Notes: a model not told the origin generated them from the letters alone. 64,000 bases of DNA from Mesodorylaimus sp. YZB2_4 (GCA_030248295.1 JASANH010001557.1:62001-126000), one strand, 5' to 3'; positions 12,101 through 23,041 are shown, counted from the stretch's first letter. Made by a program: numbers and translations.

Positions 12101-14894
12101 GATGTCGGCCTTCAATTCATCAATCATTCAATTATGGGACCCCAACACGCTGACTTGCAAATTAGTTTTCGATACGTCGATTGACCAGAAGTCATCTTAT
12201 GTAAGTGCCAGGGGTCTGGCCTGTCATTCGCACTGAATAACCTGCGGGGTTACTGTAGGTGGGTGTACCTAAGCATCACCTTGTTAGCAGAACTTTCTAC
12301 TCAGCAGCAGCAGCAGAGGAATCCCATTCGAAAAGTCACGCATGAGACCAGTCCACTCGATAGCTGACCTTTGTAACCCCCCGCCTGGTAGGCCATGGCG
12401 AGTGCGAGAGAGTAATCGATACTCTCCCCTGGCTGGGAAACGTCAACCCCTCGGGTTGATGTTTCAGCCCATAGGTATGGTCGCAAGACTTGCCTGCTCG
12501 AGTCGGAGTTTTAGTCCCGCCGACTTCGGTCGGCCGCCTCCCTCCTACGCCTGCCAGGCTTGGTTACACCTTTAATTCCTTGCTTTGCAGGCCCAAACCG
12601 ACTCGCGGCTGACCTGCATGCTGGCCTTCGACACGTGCGTGTGGGTGGGCACTGCCGATGGCTACGTCCTTGTTTACGACGTGGTGCCGCGCGATTCCTC
12701 GCCCATCAAGCTGTTGGATAGACGCATGACCAAACTGGCCATTGATAGTATCCCATCATTTCTTACACATTCCTCGCCTTCTTTGATCAAAATCGACAAA
12801 TCGTCCAGTCCGCAACGCTCGCCTGTGAGTCGAACTCCGAGCAGTAAGCAAGAATTGAGTCAACGTGATTCCGGGTACAGTGGGACGAACAGCAGTCACT
12901 ACGCCAGCACCGAAGCACTGCAACAGGCGGGCGACAGCAAAGTGACCAATGGCCGCCCGGGCGACTCTCGGCGTCGCTCAGTCTACAAAAATGGACCGCG
13001 GTGGAATGAGCGAAAGAAATGGCAGAGTTGTCACGACCTGTCGCGTCAAGCAGCTGAATCCACGCTCGATTACGACCAAACTTTGAAATGTCAGCCGCAA
13101 AGGCAACGCTCCTCGCCCGCCACCAGCTCGAGGAAACATTCTATTCAAGTCAAGAAGAAGCAGTCTCTGCAAACTCGGCCCAGTTTCTCCAGTTTGGCCA
13201 CATCGAACTCCGGTACAGGCCTAGAATATGACGATCTCTTCGTCCCGTATCCTGACTATGATTCCAACACGTCCCTGGTGGGCGGCCTGCTCAGCTCGTC
13301 CAGATCAAAGTCGCAGTCGGACTGGAGTCTCAGCGCGGCCACCGCCTTCCTCACATCCTCGACTTCGACTGGCCATCACTCACCCGATCGAACGCCCGCA
13401 GCCGATGGCGTGTTCACTTTCGAGTCCATGCCCTGGTCACCGAGATCCAATGTCGATGGGCGGATGAAAAAGTCCAGGCGTCAATTGCTGAAACGACCGA
13501 CCAGACAAGAGCTGAGAAGAAAGGACTTGGATGTGGACGAGTGCATGGCAGGCGCGCAGCAGCAGTCTCGCAGGAACAGGGCATCGCCGATCATGGCCAT
13601 CAGACAATCCTTGACCTTCCCGCAGGTGGTAACCGAGGCGGCCACCGACACTGACAACGAGTCCGTCAAATCCAATGTGGACGTATCAGAAACGGCCAGT
13701 GTGCTGTCCATGTCGAGCACGGGTGCCATCGAACCACCCTATCCCTATCGATTACAGTGCATTATGAGACTGAAGATTTCCGACAAACTGATTCGATGTT
13801 TGACACTGACCAAGTAAGACCCTGTTCTCACCTCCGCTCAGGGCTCCCACACCAGGTGATCATAGCACATATCCAATTTAGGGTGGTCTGATCGTGGGTC
13901 CAGTCATGCATGCATGTCAGCAAGGTTGTGGGTAAAAGACTGTGAGCTTGACAAACAGTACACACATGCAACAAAACGGTAAAATATGGTTTCGGGTTGG
14001 GCTCCCTTCTGCGGTAGATAGTACTGTGCTATGACTGAAATCTCTTTTGGATCAAACGTAAATCGAGCATCACTGCGAGGCTTAAATCAAAGCATGAGCA
14101 GTAAAATTGGGTGTTGGGACATGCTATGCACACTGCTGCACCACTGGGTGCGCTCTTTTACACGGGCTGGGTCGACTCCCGCCCGGGTAAACAATGATTG
14201 TCAAATATGTGTTCCTTAGCGCTCGAGTGCGCCTTATGGGCTTGGCTATGGATAAAGTGTGACATGACAGGACATAGCTGAAGAGCGGCCAGCCGCGTAA
14301 CGCCTCAGCGGTAAAGAATTTAGAGGACCCTGCTCAGCTGACCGCGTGTGTTTTAGGGCATCAGATGGTCAACAATGCGTGATCAGTTCTGCTGGCGGAC
14401 TGGACGAGAGCGAGGCCATCCTTATTTGGACAAAGGATGTTAATGATGAGCACGGGGTAAGAGCTCGTTGTTGGAATGCTTAGGGATCGTGGGTCGAGTG
14501 GACGGTACCAATTTTAACCCATTGGTGGTCCCCACTCACTTGACAACCAGTCAGTGCCTGGCAGTCTTGCGAGCGGGCTGTCGATATAACAAGGGAGACT
14601 GGGAGCGCCTGACCCTTACTCATCCGGGCACAGGTTCGGATTCAACTTGACCTAATCACTATGCTCAATGTCTCCGCCATGTCAAACAGTAGCTTATCTT
14701 TGTCAGAAACTGTGGATTCCCAAGCCCGTTGCTCAAACTGACAGGCGATCCAGGCCCAGACAATTGGAGCCGATGACTAAAGCCCAACTAATGAAACGCA
14801 GATCAACGTCGCCGTGGTTCAGAGCATCCTGACCTGCTTGGACACACTATTGACTGCTTGTAATGAGGATGGGAGCCTTATTAAACCGCGCTGA
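3200..14894 (+). CDS. TBC1D2-like: TBC1D2-like Rab GTPase-activating protein with C-terminal beta-propeller
   Basis: 25 coding exons: 3200-3509, 3571-3757, 3947-4022, 4068-4175, 5231-5559, 5649-5783, 5845-5961, 6431-6559, 6734-6869, 6920-6990, 7611-7839, 7896-8057, 8113-8202, 8254-8378, 9196-9406, 9784-9963, 10165-10345, 11102-11199, 11433-11545, 11602-11710, 11770-11915, 11993-12200, 12591-13813, 14357-14456, 14802-14894. They sum to 1621 codons plus stop in one frame. Domains: PH (about residues 85-205), Ser-rich linker, coiled coil (about 350-520), TBC (about 612-925) with both catalytic fingers (ITLDLMRTMPNN supplies Arg, IGYCQGMNF supplies Gln), then WD40-like blades (LFAAMANGTLAVFE, QIWCGMGGRVAVLN, CVWVGTADGYVLVYD). 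A Ser-rich insertion of over 300 residues, likely disordered, interrupts the propeller within the large exon. PH-coiled coil-TBC is the TBC1D2/Armus plan, whose known members act on Rab7 at endosomes. The propeller resembles those of ARHGEF10 and LRRK proteins. ATG 3200 is the first ATG in this open frame; an upstream exon is possible. Confidence 0.85.
4176..5230. other. long intron of the TBC gene
   Basis: No reading frame or RNA gene is recognisable. It contains a short CTGCTGG repeat near 4640 and a tRNA-B-box-like fragment near 4880-4900. Confidence 0.5.
7001..7145. repeat. three 48-bp tandem repeats just after an intron donor
   Basis: Units begin at 7001, 7049 and 7097, each starting GTGCGCTGGA and running through a CTGAAAC..ATATTTTACACA stretch. 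The exon donor of the TBC gene is at 6991, so the array is intronic. Because 48 is divisible by three, the exon frame stays open through about two units before a stop in the third. Confidence 0.75.
7203..7400. repeat. dispersed AT-rich repeat with GGAAAA(T)CAGGG motifs
   Basis: An intronic stretch rich in CTGGAAAAATCAGG and GGGAAAAC-type motifs. Reverse-oriented relatives occur near 38.69-38.89, 39.73-39.99 and 60.83-60.98 kb, where TTTTCCAG and CCCTGATTTT-type motifs predominate. No coding content. Confidence 0.4.
8955..9050 (+). repeat. core repeat family (GTTGATGTTTCAGCC), copy 1
   Basis: Lies in the long intron 8379-9195. It has the shared block GGTTGACGTTTCAGCCGC followed by ATATAGTCGCGAGACTT. 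Other copies are at 11262-11345, 12400-12505, 16520-16610 and, reversed, 16855-16960. Confidence 0.55.
10600..10860. repeat. palindrome-rich intronic block (CCATGGATCC, ATCCACnGTGG)
   Basis: Within the 10346-11101 intron there are many short self-complementary words: TCCATGGATCCATAGG, CACAGTGGATCCATCGTGG, GATTCCATGGAAACG, ATCCACCGTGGA. They could form several hairpins. No protein or RNA gene is recognised. It may be the remains of a foldback element. Confidence 0.4.
11262..11345 (+). repeat. core repeat family, copy 2
   Basis: Intronic. Contains GGTTGATGTTTCAGCGGCAGG followed by TCGCGAGACTTGCTTG, matching the other four copies. Confidence 0.55.
12400..12505 (+). repeat. core repeat family, copy 3
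   Basis: Intronic, just upstream of the large propeller exon. Contains CCTGGCTGGGAAACGTCAAC, then GGGTTGATGTTTCAGCCC, then GGTCGCAAGACTTGCCTG. The GTCAACCCC..GGGTTGAT pair can form a small hairpin. Confidence 0.6.
14120..14280 (+). repeat. tRNA-like SINE (family 2), plus orientation
   Basis: In the intron 13814-14356. A B-box-like GGGTCGACTCCCGCC (14169-14183) is followed about 40 nt later by the family tail GTGTTCCTTAGCGCTCGA..GCTTGGCTATGGATAAAGT..GACATGACA. The reverse copy is at 2385-2525. Confidence 0.55.
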
Positions 14895-14930
14895 GTATGA
14901 TGATTTGTCACAATGTTGAATAACCTGAAG

Positions 14931-14936
14931 AATAAA
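14931..14936 (+). terminator. poly(A) signal AATAAA of the TBC gene
   Basis: AATAAA 37 nt after the TGA stop at 14892-14894, in the right orientation and spacing for the 3' end of the TBC-domain transcript. Confidence 0.65.
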
Positions 14937-14939
14937 TGC

Positions 14940-15690
14940 TGTCGGAAGCTGTAGTAGTCTTACAGCACTGACGATGAGACTGACAGTGCAGCACTGACAG
15001 TACAGCACCTAGTCAGCAACCAAGCAACCTTACATCTACCGTGGGTCTCGCAACGGCCGTACAGCAACTTTACAAGACTTTTTCTATACATCTTGCCAAG
15101 AAACATAAAACTACACACTTCTGGCAGAGAAACAGCTTGTGCGGTGATCAAGCAAGCGGCCTATCACCTGTATCCACGACTTAGGGAAGACCGAATAGGG
15201 AATCAAGGTGCACAAAGTCAGCAGTATTTCTAATCAGCTTGCCCAGTTACAGTCAGACTGACGCTTTCAAGCTCGAGTGTTGTGACTACCTGTAAGCCAG
15301 AGACTCTGATCATAGCTTGCTGGGACGGGTGATCGGATGAAAATGGCAACCTCTTTCAATAAGCGCAAAATCCACACGCTGCAGTTATTTATCACAACCC
15401 ACTGCTAGAAAGGCGTTTCAGAGATGGAGCGAGTGGTACTATTGAAAGCGAGACCGACATTTCGCTGCGGCGGATTGAAAGGGCGAAGAAATGGCAAGTA
15501 AAGGTGCTAAAATGACTAATAACTTGTGGGTGGCATTGACACCGGATGACAATGTTAGCCAGACATTAGCAGTAAATGAGTCAAAGAATGGTGAATGCCG
15601 ATAGAAGATCAGGAACACAATAAAATCCATCTCGCTTCCGTCTCTCTCCATACGTTCCCCCGCACCAACGCGGAACTGGTAGGAATTGGA
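14940..15690. other. intergenic spacer
   Basis: Lies between the 3' end of the TBC gene and the start of the IgGFc-binding-like gene. It must contain the promoter of the latter, but no TATA box or factor-site cluster stands out. Confidence 0.4.
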
Positions 15691-15693
15691 AAT

Positions 15694-18600
15694 ATGGACC
15701 AAGTCTGGCGTCTTTTCCCGCAACTAGCGTTCTTGATCCTTTTGATCCAATTTCCACTTGCAGGTGCGAGGGCTATGTTAGCTGTGCTTGCCCATCAGCT
15801 GATGTTGTTTCTCACAGGTGGTGTCAGCAATGCGGGAAAGACTTTCGTTCAAACATTCAACTTCAATCACCCGACTGTGGAAGCCCAGGTCACGCATGCT
15901 TTCATTCTGTCGACGGATGCAGCCTCGTGCACAATCACGATCACCGCGGACCATCCGCCATTGACCACGTACACAGTGCAATTGAACAATTCGCAGTCTG
16001 TGGTCTATACGATCAAAATAGCATCGACCAGGGGCATAAAACTCGAAGCGCCATGCGACTTCATCGTGTATGGCCTGAACTTTGCCCCTCAGAGCGCAGA
16101 TGGATGGTTGGCGTTCCCCGTCGAGTCGTTGGGTAATGAATACGTCATTTTGGGAGTGCAACCGTGGCTGGCCGAACCAACTCAATTGACCATCGTGGCC
16201 GCCAATGACAACACAGTGTGCACATCCTCTTTCCCCGACGGTACGACGCGTGTCTCCAACCTTAATTCTTTGGGTGTCGACTACATGACTAAAAGCATAG
16301 ACTTGACTGGAACAACAGTCTCATGTAATGACAAGGTAAGTCTGGCCCTTGCAACTTTCGATTCTTAAAATATCCTTTTCCTGCTCAATGAAAAAGACAA
16401 AGCACTGTATGGGCCCTAGCTGTAAATGGAGTGTGCAAAGCCCGGTCGCCCTGATCGCATGTCCATTTCTCAAATCGAAGTCATTCCAAAGCATCCCATG
16501 TTTAGCTGGCCATGACGAATGGGAGGCGATTATTGATCTCTCCTTGTTGGGTGACGTCAGCCCTTTGCGGTGATGTTTTGGCCGCAAATAGAATCCGGCC
16601 TAACTCTAGTCAGAGCTTTTCTCTCACCGACCTCGATTGGTCGCATTATCCCCACGCACGTTGATGACGATTGCACTTCTCCTCAGTACCCGACATTGGT
16701 TTAGCCCGTGAAAGGCGAAGCTAGCTCCACATTCACTATGTTGCAGTGCAGCACGTAACTACATGAAGAAGAACACTTCTTCATCATTGCGACCCTCAGG
16801 TAGGTCAGGCATGTGAGAGGATGGTACTGACCAAGGTCGGTGGGTCGTAACCTCCGCCTTGAACAATGCAAGTCTTTTGACTATACCTGCGGCTGAAACA
16901 TTAACCCAAGGTCTTCCAGCCAGCGGAGATCGATCATCTGCTCCCCACCCACCACGACTGACGAGGGTCACATCATCCTAAAAATAATCCTCATGGCTAG
17001 CCGGCTTCTCTTGCTTAACATCCATTGATCAGATCACACGTTTAGGTCACTGTGCTCACTGGCCAAAGGTGCTCTGTGGTGCCAGCGAACTGCAAAGCCT
17101 GCGATCACACAGTCGAGCAAGTTCCACCAAAGTCCACGCTTGGGCGCAAATTCGCCCTAGTCCCTTTGAATCACAATTGCAAAGCCCCACCAACATGCTG
17201 CTCAGACCAAACTTTTTGCGCCAAATGCGTGGAAATATATCGCATCATGGCTGTGGAAGACAATAGTCGCATCGTCCTGAATGGAACAGAGTCCAACGAG
17301 GCCTTTACCTTGAACTCTCGCGAATCCCGCTATATTCTTCTTTCTCAAACAGAAACTGCGTACCTGACTAGCACCAAGCCAGCTATCGTCAGCCAAATGT
17401 TCGCCAGTCAAGAATACGAAGGAGCTAATCAAGATCCAGCTTTCACTATTATTCCTCATATTGAAAGTTACGACAGCCAATACCGCATAGCCACCTGCTT
17501 CCCCCAATTCCAGACCCACTTCGCCAACTTGGTCGTGCCAGCCAACACGAGCCCCGATATGCGCCTTAATGGAGCGCCTTTCCTTACAGCCAGCCAAGCC
17601 ATCCCAATTCCTGGAACTAACTTGGAAGCTTTCAAATACCAGTTCGACTGCTCATCGTCAGGCGGCCACCCGTTGTCCATCACTATCCAACATTTGCAAG
17701 GGGCTGGTTTCGGTTTGCTAATGTATGGGTTCAGCGCCTGGGTGTCGTATGGATATGTGGGTGGAATGAGGCTAGATGAGGCCGTGAACATCGAATGCAA
17801 CCAGCCACAACTCACCCTAGCAGTCCCATCCATTTCGTCTCAAGTTTGCAATCTGGCAGAGGCTGAACCCATTTTCGACCCTCCCACAGCTTGGAGCGAT
17901 GATCAGTGCTGCCTAGGCACCAGCAGTCTGACCACCGTTGACAATGAGATCGAGTCTACATCGTGCACCAAATCTGTCGCACGAGCGTGGACACTGGAAG
18001 ATGGATGTGGTCAGTCGATCAGCGTCAGCCAGCTCAGTGTCCTCACCAGGGCGCCTGACAGCTATCAAGCGCCGCCAGAGCGAGTCGAGTATAACGGCAG
18101 TTGTTCGAGTGTGAACGCTGACATCACCGGCCGCCCAATCTTGCAGACTGATTGCGGCCAGACAACATCCATCTCTTACGCAGACGCCATCGACACCACC
18201 CATGTCAACAGGACGTGGATCATTACGCAAGAATGCTCTGGCGACCTGGTATTCGAGCAAGTCATCACATGTGGTAAGTGCTCAGGGGCGTAAATGGAGG
18301 GAGGGAAAGCACAGGCGACGCTGCAGGCTACCAGTAAATCAAGGGCTGCTGCACGCGTGTCGCTACATTCCTACCCAGAAATGTTTCTGGAATAGGCAGC
18401 AGAATGTACAGTATGAATATACAATGCTGAAGAAGGTGTTTCAGAGACTTCAGGAGACTGATCTGATCTTCAGGGAGGTACTTGCCGTGTTGTAATATCC
18501 ATCGCGACCCTTCTTCAAGCGACTAGGCCTTCAACTCCCACTAAGCCCAATTTTCTGTCTGCAGGAATCGAGTCCATGCAGCCTGTAAGGATGAAACGCC

Positions 18601-18746
18601 ATTGCCCATCCAGTACTTACTGCGGCGACCCTGACCTGCATCAAAGTCAGGATTGCGAGATCGAAGAGCAGGACCAAAGTAGCGGCGAAAGTCGTAGCGG
18701 CGAAATCAGCGAGGATAGCGGTCACCGCAACAAGCAAGACCAGTGA
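15694..18746 (+). CDS. secreted IgGFc-binding-protein N-domain-like protein
   Basis: Four coding exons: 15694-15763, 15818-16335, 17046-18273, 18565-18746. They give 665 aa in one continuous frame. The start is a true ATG followed by a hydrophobic signal peptide (MDQVWRLFPQLAFLILLIQF). The first intron is only 54 nt, and reading through it would break up the mature N-terminus. The body matches the IgGFc-binding protein N-terminal domain: repeated beta-rich segments, YLTSTKPAIV, and the family signature GFGLLMYGFSAWVSYGYVGG near residues 410-435. A Cys-rich region follows (paired Cys, CCSDQTFC, DDQCCLG). The tail exon is short, charged and Ser/Glu-rich with no membrane segment, so the product is probably secreted. 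In vertebrates this domain begins the mucus protein FCGBP; no VWD repeats are present here. Its role is inferred to be extracellular or mucosal. Decayed relatives lie downstream. Confidence 0.8.
16520..16610 (+). repeat. core repeat family, diverged copy 5
   Basis: In the intron 16336-17045. It shows GTGACGTCAGCCC..GGTGATGTTTTGGCCGC followed by AATAGAATCCGG, a weaker match to the family consensus than the other four. Confidence 0.35.
16855..16960 (-). repeat. core repeat family, copy 4 (reversed)
   Basis: Same intron as copy 5. The reverse complement reads GGGTTAATGTTTCAGCCGC then AGGTATAGTCAAAAGACTTG, with a CGCTGGCTGGAAGACC block upstream as in copy 3. Confidence 0.5.
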
Positions 18747-18749
18747 TAA

Positions 18750-19400
18750 CGTCAGACCAGGGTGATCGGCGCCATGCCGTAGGGTTTTTGTTCTCGTAAT
18801 GCCTTAATTTCCTCGTGACACAACTAAGAATTTATTAGAAATCGGGGGAAATTCGAGCAGTTTTTGAGTTGCCAATTATTTTCTAGATCCCTTTTTCACT
18901 AGATCTGGCATTACCAAACTGCAAGTGGAGACAAATGACACTACTCTGTCATGGAGGTGCAACAGTTGCCTTTCATGCATATTTACATATATCATGAGCT
19001 GACAGCAGTATTAAAAGAATTCGAACACTTCGTCTTGAAAGGACGTACGATTGGACTCCTTGCGACGGCTGCTATTCGTAGCTTGCGGGTTTGAGCCTGG
19101 TTAACCTAGAAACACTGCCAAGGTGCTTCGTAGACGACCAGCAGTCCAAGGTTTGACTGCTAAACAGCCACATGAAAGACGCTTTCGTCAGGAGCAAGGT
19201 ACAAACCTTGTGCCACCGCAAGGCTACAAGCTAAGCGCACCTGCAGCCCAAATGTGGTGCTGTGATGGGCTAGAAAAGCGTGTTGAAAAGGAGTGTAAAG
19301 GAAATGATAGGAGTAGATTGCAGAGAATACAAGGTGGGCAATTTTACATTAAGTGTTCTTGAAAACTATATTTACCATCATTTTAATCACATTTTTACAT
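18750..19400. other. intergenic, no gene recognised
   Basis: No reading frame with recognisable domain content. An ATTAAA near 19011 could serve as a weak poly(A) signal for the upstream gene. The rest is unassigned. Confidence 0.35.
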
Positions 19401-19439
19401 AATTTCTGAAGCGAAACCAAAGTGAAATGCTGCCAGCAA

Positions 19440-19695
19440 ATGAAGTTTTCAGCGGACAAAGGCATCAGCCGACAGAGGGCGAATCGCTTCTTTTTTATCT
19501 TTCCATCTTTTCCATTCAGCAGACACACAACTTTGTTATCCTGCCTTACTAATAAAACCATTGCATTTCCTTCCACTCGGCCATCGTAAAAAACATTTTT
19601 CAGTCGCTCTTGCCATTGAGCCTGAGCACTGATCATGAGTTTTGTATTGATATCGATTCACTTTGCAGCTGATCAATCGACAATTTTTTAGAGAC
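19440..19695 (-). pseudogene. decayed MACPF-gene 3' fragment
   Basis: This stretch aligns base for base, with small gaps, to about 23168-23406, the region of the intact MACPF gene that encodes the end of its ectodomain. Shared peptide pieces on the minus strand include QWQ.RLKNVF.DG.VEG and K..FALC.LM. The fragment lacks the MACPF domain itself and the C-terminal membrane segment and has no start. It is therefore a relic of a second MACPF gene, in the same orientation as the intact one. Confidence 0.75.
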
Positions 19696-20059
19696 GGTAG
19701 AATGATATTTGTTAGAGGCGTAAGCCAACAAAAGAGCGACCATCCTTTCTGAACTCCCCGACCACGTATTGCCGACAGATACGCTTCCTACAAACACTCT
19801 CAATCACCACCAGCTCTTGAAGGTCTATGACCTGCTGGGGCCCTCGCACCAACATTTAGTACTTATACTAGATACCCTCTCTTATTTCATGCTGTGCAAA
19901 TCCTTCCAAGCGATGCTTTTTAAGACATGCGGCGGGACTTCTATTTGGCTACACACGATTTTAAGAAAAACTTAGCTCCCTGACGAAGTCACGCACGAGC
20001 CTTTAACTAAAATCATGAACATAACAATAAGCTGTTGCCATTAATCGACAGACACGTCT

Positions 20060-20180
20060 AGTCACAAGTCATCAATGCAAGGCTCTGGTATGGATACGGC
20101 CTGTGGATTTCGTCCGGATACCCCGGTGGAATGAGATTTGATGAAAATGCATAATATTGGGGCACTTCAACCTGATGTAC
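20060..20180 (+). pseudogene. decayed IgGFc-binding-like fragment
   Basis: The plus strand reads LWYGYGLWISSGYPGGMRFD and then hits a stop. This matches the signature of the intact gene near 17700-17790 (GFSAWVSYGYVGGMRLD). Nucleotide similarity fades on both sides. It is a relic of a second copy of that gene, in the same orientation as the intact one. Confidence 0.65.
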
Positions 20181-21237
20181 CCAGCAGAGGTGAAAATCGA
20201 GTCGGTTAAGGCTGTCTGTGTGCTTTGGAATAAAGCCTCCCTGCATGTGTTTTGTGTGTGATGTCTTGGGATCGTGTATAGCCATTACATACAAGTCAGC
20301 TCGTTCAATTTAAGTTTCAAAGGCAGCCGTAGTTTTAGCGTGCCTGGGATAGGACAAAAATTCCCATCTTTTTAGGTGGGAAACCTTGCCCAGTATTTGT
20401 CAGTTTGTCGTACTCGCCCCTTTTGGTGCCAGGATGTACTTAACATAAAGTTCTGATTGCGTTTCTAGTCCGTTTGCATTTTTATACGATTGCAGAGAGG
20501 TTGACTCCAGCTGATGAATTGCCTATTTGAGCTTTAGCGCGCGAGCTGACTGGGGTCTGCTTGCGCGCGGCGAATGTCTGAATTTTTGTGTGGTCAGATG
20601 AGTCGTGACTTCAGTTGGGGGCCATCCATAAAGGTCGACCGCACAAAATCTCGATTTTTGACCCCCCTCCCCCCTGACCGCATGCCGACCACTTATCGCG
20701 AACCCACCTCAAAAATGGTCGACCACTTCAGCCAGACCCCCCCTTCCAAACGCAATTTTGTGAAATGTTTCGTCTTATGCTTTCTCGAGCTCGACAAGAT
20801 GCCATCTCCTTCGAAGGCAAATCGTTTTTGATTTATGGAGCGGATTTCTATTTTGTAAAAGCCTCCACAAACTTTTCCCACAACTTTTCCCCCATATTTT
20901 TTAAAAGTTTTGCGGGTTTGGCCGCGCCGGCTCTGTTCACTACGGGACTTCCAATCATATTAGCTGGCAAGCAGTCATTAAATGATAAGCGCGGCTGTGA
21001 GGTGACTAGGGATAGGTTGGGATCCCAATCCTGATCCTGATATTGAGGCATCGGGATTCTGCTAATAATTATGATATGCATAAGCATGGCAGGTGCACTC
21101 TGATCCATCATATCTGCCATGAAGCAGTAGCGATGAAGAGGCCACAACAACATCAGCTCAAATCGATAATGATGGCAACACTGATTTTACTTAGCCTAGG
21201 CTGACCTTGCTGGACGCGTATCGAAACTGCGAATGTA

Positions 21238-21403
21238 CCGTATTTCCTCGAAATCCTCCCCCCTCTGGTTATTCTCCCCTGTCTAGACCCCGATTGAACT
21301 TTATTCTCCCCCATCTAGAAATCCTCCCCCCTCTGTTATTCTCCCCCGTCTGGGACCCATCTGAAAAAATTTCTCCCGCGGGGAGAATTTCGAGTAAATA
21401 CGG
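21238..21403. mobile_element. 166-bp MITE with TA target site
   Basis: The ends CCGTATTTCCTCGAAATCC and GAATTTCGAGTAAATACGG are inverted repeats, flanked on both sides by TA (21236-21237 and 21404-21405). The interior is rich in TTCTCCCCC. Short length, no frame and TA duplication suggest a Tc1/mariner-class MITE, nested in the larger element. Confidence 0.7.
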
Positions 21404-21639
21404 TACTCATCAATTTCAGCTTATTTATAATGACTGAAACTCGACCTGATAAAAAACCTGGATGACTAAAGTGAGCTTTGGTATGGAAAATAGACTTATC
21501 TCCTTCGTGCGTGCAAACTGTTCGACCTCAAACAAAAAATCCCGATCCCGATCGGGCTTGCCCTGATCTCGATCCTGGAAAAAGGTCATACCGCCCTATC
21601 CCTAGAGGTGACCAGCTCTCATGGCAGGTTTCTGTGTCT

Positions 21640-21935
21640 TCACTGGGAGCATCTCAACACGAAGGCATACTGGGTGAGAAGGGGCTTGGGCTTATCGTAG
21701 CTTAGGAACCATCTCGACTGGTGTTTGAAGACAGTTTCCCAATTCTCTGCCCCTTGGGTGGGCGTCCGCCGTTTGACAGTAACGTGGTGTCGCCCGGAGC
21801 CAGGTGTCCAAAGCCAGCGACAAGCTACTAAACTGGCGTCCCTCGTCGGAATATAACCTCGGTCTCCCAGTCAGGGTTGCCGGCCAGAACGACGCCTCAA
21901 CCAGCTTAGCCATCGCCTCCCAACTTCTCCCTTTC
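21640..21935 (-). repeat. tRNA-derived SINE (family 1), copy C
   Basis: On the minus strand there is an A-box TGGCTAAGCTGG (21901-21912), a degenerate B-box GGTTATATTCCGA (21846-21858), then a body ending in a GAGATGCTCCCAGTGAAGAC segment. The order and spacing match copy A at 26.05-26.40 kb. Confidence 0.5.
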
Positions 21936-22209
21936 GGATCAGATGGCATTCCATTTGGGAATAAGAGTCCTGATGAACCCGAAATTGCATTATCGAGAAT
22001 GAACGACCAAGGAGAAGAGGAGACAAAAAGTTTTGAAGGTTTTAACGCGCACTACTGGTGAAGATAAAAGGTGTTTTTTTGTCATCAAAAGTCTAAAAAT
22101 TTGCTGCGGTCGACCATTGGCCGCTACCCCTCCCCCGACCGCAGCTGACCACTTTTTGCCAACTTCCTCCCCCCCTAGGCTGCGGTCGACCTTTATGGAT
22201 GGCCCCTTG

Positions 22210-23040
22210 TTGGTTATCTGGAAGAGAACTTCGTACATATACACCCTGCAGAGGTCCTGCATTATTGGCTTGGCGAAATGTCCTTCCCATAAGCCATAAT
22301 TCCTCGATTTTTAAGGCAGGATTTCGAAAACACAATTAGATTTCAAACACGAACACCCACAACATGCAAAACCTCGCACTCTTTTTAAAAAGCTTACTTT
22401 TCATTGCGGCGCAAAAAAAGGGAAAGGATTTCCACGGATAATCACGTAAACACAGCAGCGCAAGTAAATCATGCACGCATTTCTCACCATCCTCACTGTC
22501 TCCATATACACACATTGAAACGCAGGCGTCAGTATTTCAGCACAGTACGTATGTACTTTCTCTACATTTTTCTATGATACTTGTCCAAAATGTAACCAAA
22601 CACATACACTCAGGAGGTATGTATGTGATCAAAATAATTATTACTTCACTTATAGAATGCTTTTCAGAGATCCCTTAGATAAATTTTTCAGTCATGCGAT
22701 CCGAGGACACATCAAGCCCGACGCAGATGATTTATTTTAGGCCGCTGAAGACAGGGTTTGAGTTTTGTGTTGTGGCGTCCACATTACACTTGCTGAATTT
22801 CAGTTTCCCACAAAAAAAAAGCGTCAAATGTGGAATTTTGCGGTGAATAATCGACTAACAAGGCTAGATTCTGATCTGTGCTGTCTGATACATGCAGTAG
22901 TAATAGTCATACACAGTTTTTTTGATTAACTTGTAGTGTAGATGCAGTCAAGGTACTATTATTAACCAAAAAACACGGGCTCTCAAGTCAAACACTTTCT
23001 TGATGAACAACGCCCAAAATGATGACGTGTCGATGCTCAC
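22210..23040. other. intergenic, possible 3' region of the MACPF gene
   Basis: No reading frame recognised. A minus-strand AATAAA (22732-22737) lies about 300 bp beyond the MACPF stop and could be its poly(A) signal. Confidence 0.35.
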
Positions 23041-23041
23041 A

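Larger units (their letters stand above)
20618..22206. mobile_element. TIR-bounded DNA element with 3-bp TTG duplication
   Basis: The ends are near-perfect inverted repeats of 26 bp: GGGGCCATCCATAAAGGTCG.. at 20618-20643 and its complement at 22181-22206. Both ends abut TTG (20615-20617 and 22207-22209), which fits a 3-bp target duplication. The subterminal regions are rich in CCCCTCC and GTCGACC words. There is no transposase frame. Inside lie a small mariner-type MITE (21238-21403) and a SINE copy (about 21640-21935). Three-bp duplications are typical of PIF/Harbinger and CACTA elements; the superfamily is not settled here. Confidence 0.65.

Noticed and set aside
15778-16185. Minus-strand frame of 135 codons
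   Set aside because: Shadow of the IgGFc-binding-like exon, which has a signal peptide and correct splicing on the plus strand.
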